In this document: one piece after another, positions 23,613 through 35,100 of the stretch | Numbering within the stretch: the stretch's first letter is position 1 | Layout: the number at the start of each line of letters is the position of its first letter | NCBI GenBank assembly: GCA_030686995.1 | Contig: CM060703.1 | Coordinates: 2,140,501-2,204,500, forward strand | Length of the DNA stretch: 64,000 nt | Reading direction: 5' to 3' | DNA from: Artemisia argyi | Taxonomy: Eukaryota > Streptophyta > Magnoliopsida > Asterales > Asteraceae | Translations under genes and position numbers: made by a program | Notes under the pieces: generated by a model | Databases searched by the model: none | The model's input: the letters and a program-made list of their open reading frames with translations, nothing else | Told to the model about the DNA's origin: nothing

Positions 23613-24180
23613 GTTTTCATAATCGTTTTATGCTTGGATGGCTACCTTTCTCTTCTCCAGTTAATGAGTCAATCCAATAGACCAAATGTTCAAACCTTGA
23701 TCTCAATGCACACTTTTTTCTTCTTTTAATTTATTTTTTATTATTTAATTCCTTCTAAAAAGAACTAGTTTTTCTTAAATAAATATCTTTATAAACTTTT
23801 CCTTCTTTAATTCTTTACTTTGATAAATCTAATAGTAGTACCATTTAAGCAAGTTTAATAATCTTTAGTTTTATTTAAATTTTTATTTATAACAAAACCC
23901 TACTTATAAGAAATGGCATTGCAATTTGACTTTGTAGTAAAGCGTTCCGAATGTAAGAAATGACCATTGTTCAAACTTCTCTAAAGACTCGACTCTAATG
24001 ACCATTGTCCCGGCACACTACAACAATAAATCGTTTTGGCCACGGAAGGCTGTCGTTGCTAAAGATTATGTTACTCTCTCAGTCATCTTATTTTAAAGAA
24101 AATGATGTAATTTGGTAATCGTTTTGTAAATATTTAAACTAAATATATGAAATCCAATAGAGTTGTATGGATAGAACGTG
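21874..24180. other. gene-free AT-rich stretch
   Basis: I see no gene. Contents: simple A-runs, and an A-run plus (TA)n tract at about 23555-23609. CACTACAACAATAAATCG near 24010, followed by TTGGCCACGG and CGTTGCTAAAG, resembles a CACTA terminus with subterminal repeats but has no partner. Confidence 0.5.
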
Positions 24181-24484
24181 TTAAGTATTTTTGAGATATA
24201 ATTTGTTTTGAACGGCAATTATATTAAAACTAGCAAGATGCGAGTAAAGGAGATTACATGGTACGAAAGAAGGCGTTACGAGGGCTAGAAAATCACTCAA
24301 CCCAATTACAAAATGATTTCCTATATCTAGAGATCCAACTAAATGATAGCAGTTTTATATCATTTGAAATAAACTCCTTCTTTGGTTTTTTAAGCTTGAA
24401 AACTTTTTCATTCCTAAAGCGCCATAGAATCCAAAACGCTGACTGAACCGCGCACTCAAATGCTAGTAACACCACATCAAACAT
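24180..24484 (-). mobile_element. 3' end fragment of a LINE
   Basis: On the - strand from 24484 the translation contains FWILWRFRNEKVF, then IKLLSFSWISRYRK and CNWVE before the stop at 24293. This pattern (WxxWRxRN.K.F then a CNW end) is the usual C-terminus of plant L1-type ORF2 proteins. The following AT-rich bases to about 24180 fit a LINE 3' UTR. Only about 65 codons remain, so it is a dead fragment. Confidence 0.5.
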
Positions 24485-24570
24485 TATCTTTAAAAAAAAT
24501 AATAATAAAAAAAAAAAAAAAAAAAAAAGTTATCTAGCATCTGATATATATTTTATAAGTATATCGTTTA

Positions 24571-25265
24571 TGTTGGTGGTTATCTGCCCAGAACAGCGTG
24601 AAGATAATCAATAGCCTAACTACGTACCAATTAAGGTTACCAGATATCACTTGGAATGGTGTTATCACTCTCCAAAATAAACTATTTGACCCTAATGCCT
24701 GGGTATCACGAATATCTACTTGGGATAAGACCAAATATTTGTTATTGAATTAGGCACAAATCAATAACCCTTTGCTTTCAAGTGTTTAGTTCGTATGTTC
24801 TATATCCATGTAGTTGTGTTTGATCTCCTATTTATAGGTAAGATCACTCAACCCTAGTCAATGGAATTAAGAGTGATTAACGGCCAATTAATCGCTCATA
24901 ATTAGCATCCATAATAATAGGTATTAGTGGTTGCACGACCAATTAAACGTGGTCATTAATGCAGTTATAACTGCCACTTGAATAGGTCAAAGCAGTTACT
25001 AATCAAGTTTGAATTCAGTCCAGTGAGTTTGTTATACTCACTGATGAGCTAGTCCCTGAGGACATGGCAACTCCCTGATGAATACCATTCAGTCCAGAGT
25101 ACCACCCCCTGAAAGAGTGAACTCACTGAACTTCATTAGACACTAAATAACACTTAACCATTATATGAGTCAGGGTGTTCAGGGACCTGATGGGTGTATA
25201 CTCCGTACCTCCTGACCCATTGCCAGGTTTGAACTGATCCCTCAAGTGCACTAAATTTTCCAACA
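24571..25265 (-). repeat. 3' LTR of the copia element
   Basis: On the - strand it starts TGTTGGAAAATTTAG and ends ATAACCACCAACA. It is preceded in that direction by the purine-rich AAATTTGGGAAGGAT, the likely polypurine tract (about 25266-25282). Confidence 0.9.
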
Positions 25266-25783
25266 ATCCTTCCCAAATTTAGTTCACTTCCTTTGCATGA
25301 AAATTAAACATTAAACAAAACATATGCATAAATGAAAATATCCTGAGGATTGAATTTCCATCTTAGTAAATTACACGTTCAAATATTCGAGAATCAGGGT
25401 GTTCTAAGAATTGAACCCTTCAACTCATTTGAATACTTGAAGATAAAATACACATATGTTTTCAAATACTTAAAAGCTCCTGACACTATACAAGCCATGT
25501 GTCCATATCCAATTCATAAATGTTGTAAGAGCCACAAGTCCATAGCTCCCTGAAGCGGCAAAACTTCAACATTCACATAGGTGGTTCCTCTTTATTCATG
25601 CTCCTGCCAAGCACTTTTTCAAAGAAATTACCCATTAAGAAGTTATGACTTCATCCTCCGTTTCAGTAGGTTCTGAGCACAAACCTTGGGATGTAATATA
25701 AAAGATGTGCTCCAGTACACTGAATGTTCAGTTTTCCACATTGAACTCAGCTCCCAAGTTTCCTCAGGAGGGAGTTGGGTGTC

Positions 25784-28700
25784 TTAGCATTCAGTGACTA
25801 AATTGGACCTTAAACCCATCCCTTTAGCAGACTTATTAACCAAGTCTCTAGCCAAACCCTTCGTCAAGTGATCAGCTAAGTTTTGTTGAGATCTAACAAA
25901 CTCTATAGATACCACCCCATTCATGATAAGCTCACGAATCATGCTATGCCTGACACCTAAGTGTCTAGACTTCCCATTGTACATCTGGCTATAAGCCTTT
26001 GCCAATGTAGCAGCACCATCACAAAGGATAGAAATAGGTGTTATAGGTTTAGGCCACAATGGAATCTCAAGAAGCAAGCTTTTCAACCATTCAACTTGTT
26101 TGCTTCTTGGATGCCCAAGAAATTGCACCTCCACCAAGTAGGAATACCCAGCTACTGGTAGACGAATTGTACTCTTCAGTGTTACTGATCCAACTTGCAT
26201 CAGTGTATCCTTCCAACACTGAAGGATAACCAGTATATGAGAGACTATAATCCATAGTTCTCTTCAAATACTTCAGTATACTCTGAATTGCTTGCCAGTG
26301 CTGAGCACTAGGATTACTAGTGTAACTGCTCAGTTTACCCACAGCAAAAACAATATCAGGCCTTGTACAAGTCATGGCATACATCAGGCAGCCAATTACC
26401 CTAAAATACTCGAGTTGAGATACAGCTTTGCGAGTATTAGGCATAAGCCTCTCAGTTGTATCCATAGGAGTACTCACTGGAGTACAATCAGAGTAATTAA
26501 ATTTCTTCAGTACCTTCTCAATATAATGAGACTGAGAAATTGATATACCATTACTTTCATGTTTGATCCTTAAACCAAGGATAACATCAGCCTCCCCCAT
26601 GTCTTTCATAAAGAACCTTGATGACAAAAATTCCTTTGTCAGGTCAACCTGATTTTGGTCAGTACCAAAGATCAACATGTCATCAACATATAGACAAATG
26701 ATGACTCCTTTACCATATTCATCAAATTTGCTATATACACATTTGTCAGCCTGGTTAAGAACATAACCATTAGACAAAACCACTTCATCAAATTTTTGAT
26801 TCCATTGCTTATGTGCCTGTTTCAGTCCATATAAAGACTTAATCAATTTACATACCTTGTTTTCATTGCGAAGCAAGATGAAGCCCTGAGGTTGGTTCAT
26901 ATAAACCTCATCATCCAATTCACCATTTAAGAAAGTTGTCTTCACATCCATCTGATGAATAATCAGATTGTGAATTGATGCCAGAGCAATCAGCAACCTG
27001 ATGGTACTGATACATGCCACAGGGGTATAAGTATCAAAGTAGCCTATCCCTGACTTTTGTTTAAAGCCCTGAATGACTAGTCTAACCTTGAACTTTTCAA
27101 TAGTTCCATCTACCTTCATTTTCTTTTTGAAAATCCATTTGCAACCAAGAGGTTTGCAACTTGGTGGTAGATCAACCAACACCCAAGTGTTGTTGCCCAT
27201 GATGGAGTCAATCTCATCATTTATTGCTTCTTTCCAGAAAGCAATATCCTGGGACTTCATTGCTTCTTCAAATGTTTTGGGATCATCCTCAACAACGAAG
27301 CAATAGGAGTATTGGTCAAAGACCTCACTCCTTGTACCTTCAATTAAGTATAATTGAAACTCAGGTCCAAATCACTTTGGAGTCCTGACCCTTTTGCTCT
27401 TTCTAAGCTCAGGTTCAGGTTATTGAACCACAACCTCATCAGGGACCTGAGATGATAATTCATCAGGGACCTCTGATACACCAATGTCATCAGTTCCATT
27501 TGGAATCCTTTGACTTGGTCTAGGGACTGATGAGAATCTATTCTCATCAAAGAGTGCATCCCTTGATTCAATTATTGAGTTAATTGAAACATATTGATTA
27601 GGTTCAATAACATAGAACCTGTATGCCTTGGAATGCTCAGCATATCCAACAAAGATGCATTCAATGCCTCTTTCACCCAAGGTTTTTAATTTTGGATCAG
27701 GGAGTCTCACAACTGTCCTACAACCCCAAACCCTGAGATAATTCAGGTTGGGTTTCTTTTTAGTCCAGAGTTCATAAGGGGGTAACCTTGTTCCTTTTAT
27801 TTGGAACCCTATTTAATAAATAGCAAGATGTTAACATAGCTTCACTCCAGAACCCTTGACTCAGTCCTGAATAGGACAACATGGAATTAACCATCTCCTT
27901 CAGTACCCTGTTTTTCCTTTCAGAGATACCATTTTGTTGAGGAGTATAGGGAGCAGTCGTTTCATGGATTATACCAACAGACTGAAAATACAAAGGATCC
28001 ATGTATTCACCTCCCCTATCAGTCCTGAATCTTTTGATCAGGGACCCAAGTTGCAACTCAACTTTAGTTTTAAACACTTTGAATTTATCTAATGCTTCAT
28101 CCTTGGTATGTAATAGATAGACATAACAAAACCTAGAAGCATCATCAATAAATGTCACAAAGTACTTTTTATTCCCCAAAGAGGGAGTGGCATGTAAATC
28201 ACACAGGTCACTGTGTATTAGCTCCAAGAGCTCAGTCTCACGTTTTACAGCCAGAAAAGGTTTCTTAGTTATTTTGGTCAACATACAAGTTTTACACTTT
28301 TCAGTGTCCATGTCAAATACTGGGATTAACCCATCCTTAGACATATCTTGCATCCTTTTAAAATGTACATGGCCAAGTCTAGCATGCCACAGGATAAAGT
28401 CGTTCAGTTTAGAGGTTGATAAAAAGGCTGAATTAACAATGTCAGTAACAACATTAAGCCTGAACATTTGATTACACAAATAGCCAAAACCAATAAACAC
28501 ACCATGTTTAGACAATATAAATTTATCAGATTCAATAACTTGTTTATATCCATGATTATTCAAAACACTACTTGAAACCAAGTTTTTTCTTATATCAGGA
28601 ACATGAATAACATTAAACAAAGTTACAATCTTTCCAGAACTAAAACTAAGATCTACACAACCACGACTATGCACCAAGGCTGTTGACTCATTTCCCATGT

Positions 28701-31180
28701 GAAGAATAGAACCATCATTCAGTGACTCGTAAGTCTTGAACCATCTTCTATCTTTGCACACATGAACAGTTGCTCCTAAGTCAACCCACCACGCAACATC
28801 ATCATCCTGCACATAGTTAGATTCAGATACATATGTAACATAATAAACCTGAAAAGATTTATTAAACATATTCTGACCTTTCAGTGAGTTGGAAGGACCA
28901 CCACTCCCTGAATCACTAGTGCCTGAACCATTGGTTTTACCACCAATCTTAACACATTTGCAGTCCTTTTTAATGTGACCAGATTTTCCACATTTCCAAC
29001 AAGTAGGTGTTGCCTTCTTGTTAGGATCAGCCCTTGTGTTATCATGATGTTTACGTTTGCCTTTGTTGTCATTGTATCTGGTGGAATTGTTATGATCCAC
29101 CATATTGACAACAGATGCACCAGTAGCATTGCTACTCTTTGGCTTGTCATTATCCTGTGCCCTGAGAGATTTCTCAATACGCAGATGACTACCCAACTGA
29201 ACAAGTGTCAGTACTTCCTTCTTATGTTTCAAGGTATGCTTGAAATCTTTCCAAGAAGGAGTGAGTTTGTCAATGATACAAGAGACTGAGATAGCCTCAT
29301 CCATGTTCATTTTGTGTTGTGTAAACCTTCCAAGTATTCTGATGAGGTGAAAAATGATCCGTTTTTAGGGGGTCATTTAAGCCCGAATCCGACTTTATTT
29401 GATCAAATATTGCCCTAAATCGTTCCTTTTGTGATTTTAGGTACTTTGGGAGAGAAATCTGGAAAAGGAAGCAATTCGGACGTTTTTGGAGCATAAAAGT
29501 GAAGAAAACGCCAAAGTCTTAATTTTCCATGCTGGGAACAGTAGGTGACGGCGTCAAGACCAAAACCTTGACGGCGTCAAGAGCAAATTTTATGAAAATC
29601 CATGACGATCCAGAGAAGATTTGACGGCGTCACGTAGGAAGGGCGTCAAGAGTAAAAGAGTCATGACGGCCTGGAAACATATAAGTCTTGACGGCGTCAG
29701 AAGTAGATCTAGGCAGTCCGAGAAGAGTTTTGGCGGCGAGGTGACGGCGTCACAAGATTACTCTTGACGCCGTTAAACCCATTTTTCTGTATATAGTTTT
29801 CTAATTTTTCACATTAAAAAGGAGAAGTTTTGGAGAAACCCTAAGTACGATTTTGGTGCAACTTTTACAGGTTTTTCAAGGGTTCCAAACCCTTGATACC
29901 TTGCATTGTAATTAAGATAAGTGTTCTTCTAATTCAATCAATATGTCTATGTGTTGGTTGTCTATATCTTGTTCTTGTCTCAATTCCATTATGCTAGGCT
30001 AGATCTCTTTTGTGTTTGTTTAGATCTAATGAAACCTAGATATTGATTATGTGTTGATTACTTGTTTATTCTTGTCTTGGATGAATGATTTATATGTTAG
30101 GCTTAAGAAAACTGGCAAATCTCCAATTGGTAACATGCTTGAACGTCTTAAGAAACATGAACCGAGGCGTACTAGGTCTTTATTGGTTGTATTTAATGCA
30201 TGAGCCACTGTTTACAATCCCTATAGTTGTGCTGGGCATGGTGTAGGAGGAGATAAGAGCTCATAGAATTGGGGAGTTATGTATGCCACCCCATGAATGG
30301 TATTAAGGAATACGATCCGTCATCCATGCAATTATAACAAGTAATTAACATGTAAAAGATATCTAGGGAGTAGTGAAATCTAAGTAAACACATTTTCTCC
30401 AATTACTGCTCACAACCTTAGTATAATTAGTTTAATTTCATTTTTAGTATTTTATTTTGATTGCATCTTAGTTTTGGGTTAGTTGAATAGCAACTAATTC
30501 CGCCCACTCTTCCAAAACCCGAGATATTTACTTGCTTTCTAAAAAATATAAAAACACAAAAATAATCATCCCTCACCTTTAGAACTAGTATTTAGGCTTT
30601 CTAATCCTAGCGACACTATTCCTAAGCTGAACGATCAATCCCCCGGTACTTGTCACTATACTATACTACAACGATCAGGTACACTGCCTGGTGGGGGTTG
30701 TAAGCTTCTCGAGATCCCTCGAGAGGTAAAGCCTGTTGCGATTCCCACGCATCATATTCCAAGAAATTCATTGTATTGTTCCATGACTGGTCTTAAATCA
30801 GTCATTTTGTAATTTGTGAAATTACTTACAAGAAACTTCTTGCTTGAAGCATCCTCATCCATATATTTGGCTTCCAAGGAATCCCACAATTCTTTGAAAG
30901 ATTCAACATTCTGATAAATGTCAAAGAGAGAATCAGACATACCATTGAGGATTAAACCTCTACAGACATAATCCTCATTCTCCCATTTGCTTCTTTTCCT
31001 TATCTGTTCCACGGTAGCATCATCCCCATGATCTTCAGGAATAGCAGTGCTTAGAACATACACCACATTCATACTTGACAGCAAGAAGTGCATCTTTTTT
31101 TGCCATCTTCTGAAATCAACACCTTCAAATTTTTCTAATTTGGAAAAGTTAGCAGCCATATGCCTCATAGCAGCAGCCAT
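25784..31180 (-). pseudogene. copia gag-pol polyprotein gene, disrupted
   Basis: Reading down the - strand: gag from ATG 31180 to the solo LTR; gag resumes at about 29334 with the CCHC knuckle CWKCGKSGHIKKDC; protease region WWVDLGATVHVC, where the catalytic DSG reads DLG; GAG-pre-integrase; integrase with HSDLCD, FRTDRGGEY and SERKNR; RT with the intact YVDD box (ICLYVDDMLIFG); RNase H with TDASW. Damage: frameshifts near 27772 and 27420-27260; a deletion at about 26091-26100 that removes roughly 25 codons of RNase H and shifts the frame, after which the C-terminus (NGKSRHLGVRHS, NLADHLTKGL) continues to 25784. The normal product is a polyprotein for cytoplasmic particle assembly, reverse transcription and integration. 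Confidence 0.9.
29340..30754 (+). repeat. solo LTR of the Athila-like family, inside copia gag
   Basis: TGATGAGGTG to CACGCATCA, flanked by identical 5-mers TATTC (29335-29339 and 30755-30759). It has the same LTR structure as 14354-15733, including the TGACGGCGTCA cluster (about 29545-29770). No internal region remains, so this copy was left by recombination between two LTRs. Confidence 0.93.
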
Positions 31181-31208
31181 TAATTATCACAAAATAGTTT
31201 ACTTTGAT

Positions 31209-31903
31209 TTTTTATGGTTATCTGCCCAGAACAGGGTGGAGATTATCAATAGCCTAACTACGTACCAATTAAGGTTACCGGATATCACTTGAAATCGTGT
31301 TATCACTTTCCAAAGTAAACTATTCGACCCTAATGCCTGTGTATCACGAATATCTACTTGGGATAAGACCAAATATTTGTTATTGAATTAGGCACAAATC
31401 AATAACCCTTTGCTTTCAAGTGTTTAGTTCGTATGTTCTATATCCATGCAGTTGTGTTTGATCTCCTTTTTATAGGTAAGATCACTCAACCCTAGTCAAT
31501 TGAATTAAGAGTGATTAACGGCCAATTAATCGCTCATAATTAGCATCCATACTAATAGGTATTAGTGGTTACACGACCAATTAAACGTGGTTATTAATGC
31601 AGTTATAACTGCCACTTGAATAGGTCAAAGCAGTTACTAATCAAGTTTGAATTCAGTCCAGTGAGTTTGTTATACTCACTGATGAGCTAGTCCCTGAGGA
31701 CATGACAACTCCCTGATGAATATCATTCAGTCCAGAGTATCACTCCCTGAAAGAGTGAACTCACTGAACTTCATTAGACACTGAATAACACTTAACCACT
31801 ATATGAGTCAGGGTGTTCAGGGACCTGATGGGTGAACACTCCGTACCTCCTGACCCATTGCCAGGTTTGAACTGATCCCTCAAGTGCACTAAATTTTTCA
31901 ACA
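31209..31903 (-). repeat. 5' LTR of the copia element
   Basis: Matches 24571-25265. Its internal end (31209-31214) is diverged, and on the - strand only about 28 bases separate it from the gag ATG at 31180. No Met-type primer binding site is visible in that gap. Confidence 0.85.
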
Positions 31904-32030
31904 GTTTAGGTGTATATATTATAGCTAAAGGCAAGTAATATGTTACAGTATAAAAGAAGGAATGCTCATCTGAATATTTTGAACGGTAAATGTATCTGGT
32001 TTTAATGCATAAGTAATTTAACGTTAATTG

Positions 32031-32072
<42 letters not shown>

Positions 32073-32130
32073 TTGTTGTTGTTCCAAAGACTTGGTGTTA
32101 TACAAGTCATTATTCAGAAAGTCTTCTACA
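31904..32130. other. host sequence between copia and LINE, with a T40 run
   Basis: Contains the copia target duplicate GTTTA, a run of 40 T at 32032-32071 and four GTT units. The last 10 bases, GTCTTCTACA, are the LINE target duplicate. No gene. Confidence 0.7.
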
Positions 32131-35100
32131 TCTTAAGAGATCAAGTTAAAGAGCTCCTTACACGTGAAGAGCTGATGTGGAAACAACGTAGTCGTGTTCA
32201 ATGGCTACGGGAAGGTGACAAGAATACACGTTTTTTCCACACTCGTGCAAGCAACCGAAAAAGACGAAATAGTATTTTGAGACTAAAGGACCCGGATGGA
32301 AGGTGGGTTGAGGAGCATGATGAAGTGTGTAATTTGGTGTCAAGCTACTTCTCTGAACTTTTTTCAAGCTCGTCACCACAAGATTGTGAATCTGCTGTTA
32401 ATGATATTGATCGAAGATTGACAGATGATCAAAGACAAGCACTTGAGAGGCGTGTTACATCATCAGAGGTTTATGAGGCGCTAATGCAAATGGACCCGTC
32501 TAAGGCACCAGGACTTGATGGAATGACTGCGCTGTTTTATCAAAAATTTTGGTGTTTCACGGGTAATACAATAGTTAATATGGTCTCTTCTTTTTTCGAG
32601 TCAGGAGTATTACCTCGTAACATTAATAAAACTCTTGTAACTTTAATCCCTAAGGTCTCAAAACCATAGTCTCTTAAAGACTTACGTCCCATTAGCTTGT
32701 GTAATGTACTATATAAATTATTTCCAAGGTTCTAGTTAATCGAATAAAACCAATTTTTCCAAAAATAATTCAAGAAAACCAATCGGCATTTGTTTCAGAC
32801 CGTGTGATTACTGATAATGCAATAGTAGCTTTTGAAGTTTTCCACTGGCTTAAGAAAAAAAAGGATGGCAGAAAAGGTGCATTAGCACTAAAGATAGACA
32901 TGAGTAAAGCTTATGATAGAGTAGAATGGCCTTTTATTCGAGCCGTCCTCAGTAAATTTGGCTTCCCAACACATTTTTCTAACATGATTATGGCTTGTGT
33001 TTCTTCGGTTTCCTTCTCTTTTAATATTAACGGGCAAGTTTCAGGTCATGTGACCCCAACTAGAGGTCTTCGCCAAGGAGATCCTCTTTCGCCCTATATT
33101 TTTGTTATGTGTGCAGAAGTGCTATCATCTATGATAAGGAAATCGGTAACGGAAGGTCATATACATGGAGTAAAAGTTTGTCGGGGAGCACCAGAAATTT
33201 CTCATCTTTTCTTTGCTGATGACAGTATCTTTTTTACAAGATCTTCGGTTGAGGAAAGCTGCAGGTTGAAAAGTATATTCACAAGATATTGCCAAGCTTC
33301 TGGACAGGTCATTAATTACGAAAAATCAGAAATATCCTTTAGTGCCAATGTTGATATTCATGTTCGAACTCGTATATGTGAATGCTTGAAAGTTCGTGAA
33401 GTTGTTCATCCAGATAAATATTTGGGACTGCCATCAGTCATTGGAAGATCTAAGAAGGTGGTTTTTCAAGCTATTCTGGATAAAATAAAAAAGAAACTTG
33501 GTGGATGGAAGGAGAAAACTTTATCAATCGCGGGGAAAGAGGTTCTTATCAAATCTGTAGCGCAAGCGATGCCTATGTATATTATGAACATCTTTTTACT
33601 TCCAGATAACTTGATTGATGATATTCACAAGGCTCTTAACTTATATTGGTGGGGGGACGGGGTTAAAGAAAAGCCAATTCGATGGTGTAAGTGGGAAAGG
33701 ATGTGTGTATCAAAGTTTCGAGGAGGCCTTGGATTCCGTCACTTGGGACTGTTCAATAAAGCACTTCTCGCAAAGCAAGTTTGGCGCTTAATCACATCCC
33801 CAACAACATTGGCAGCTAGAACTCTTAAGGCACGTTATTTTCCAAGATCGAGCTTCTTTGATGCGAAGATTGGATACCATCCAAGCTATATTTGGCGTAG
33901 TTTTCTTTCGGTTAAAGATATTGTTCGTAAAGGGTGCAAATGGAATATTGGTGATGGGCGTAGTGTGAATGTATGGAATGATTTTTGGGTTGATGATCAC
34001 ACAAGTCTGGGTCCAAAACCGAATAATTGTGATGTTGATCAGGTTCGCGATTTATTAAATCTTGAAGGTGATGATTGGAACTGATGAGGCGAAAAATGAT
34101 CCGTTTTTAGGGGGTCATTTAAGCCCGAATTCGAATTTATTTGATCAAATATTGCCCTAAATCGTTCCTTTTGTGATTTTAGGTACTTTGGGAGTGAAAT
34201 CTGGAAAAGGAAGCAATTCGGACGTTTTTGGAGCATAAAAGTGAAGAAAACGCCAAAGTCTTAATTTTCCATGCTGGGAACAGTGCATGACGGCGTCAAG
34301 AGTAGTTCCCTGACGGCGTCAAGAGTAAAATTCCATGACGACCCAGAAGAGTTTTGACGGCGTCATGAAGGTAGGGCGTCAAGAGTAAAAGTCATGACGG
34401 CCTGGAAATAAATTGTTCTTGACGGCGTCAAATGTAGATCTAGGCAGTCCGAGGATTGTTTTGGCGGCGAGGTGACAGCGTCACCTAATTGGTCTTGACG
34501 CCGTCAGACCCCTTTTCCTATATATACTTTTCTAGTTTTTCACATTTAAAGAGAGAAGTTTTGGGAGAAACCCTAAGTACGATTTTGGTGTAACTTTACA
34601 GGTTTTTCAAGGGTTCCAACCCCTTGATACCTTGCATGATTAATCAAGATAAGTGTTCTTCTAATTCAATCAATATGTCTATGTGTTGGTTGTCTATATC
34701 TTGTTCTTGTCTTAATTCCATCATGCTAGGCTAGATCTATCTTGTGTTTGCTTAGATCTAATGAAACCTAGATATTGATTATGTGTTGATTACTTGTTTA
34801 TTCTTGTCTTGGATGAATGATTTATATGTTAGGCTTAAGAAAACTGGCAGATCTCCAATTGGTAACATGCTTGAACGTCTTAAGAAACATGAACCAACGC
34901 GCACTAGGTCTTTATTGGTTGTATTTAATGCATTAGCCACTGTTTACAATCTCTATAGTTGTGCTGGGCATGGTATAGGAGGAGATAAGAGCTCATAGAA
35001 TTGGGGAGTTATGTGTGCCACCCCATGAATGGTATTAAGGAATACGATCCGTCATCTATGCAATTATAACAAGTAATTAATGTGTAAAAGATATCTAGGG

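Larger units (their letters stand above)
24571..31903 (-). mobile_element. Ty1/copia retrotransposon, full length, with nested solo LTR
   Basis: LTRs at 24571-25265 and about 31209-31903 match over their length with scattered substitutions. The outer flanks are identical 5-mers GTTTA (24566-24570 and 31904-31908), a target-site duplication. Internal genes run on the - strand in the copia order gag, protease, integrase, RT, RNase H. A solo LTR of another family (29340-30754) interrupts gag. The proteins closely resemble a copia family I recall from Tanacetum-type genomes. Several frameshifts and a deletion make this copy inactive. Confidence 0.93.

Noticed and set aside
24008..24075. CACTA-type terminus (CACTACAACAATAAATCG with CCACGG/CGTTGCTAAAG)
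   Set aside because: Looks right for one end, but no inverted partner or 3 bp target duplicate was found, so I only mention it.
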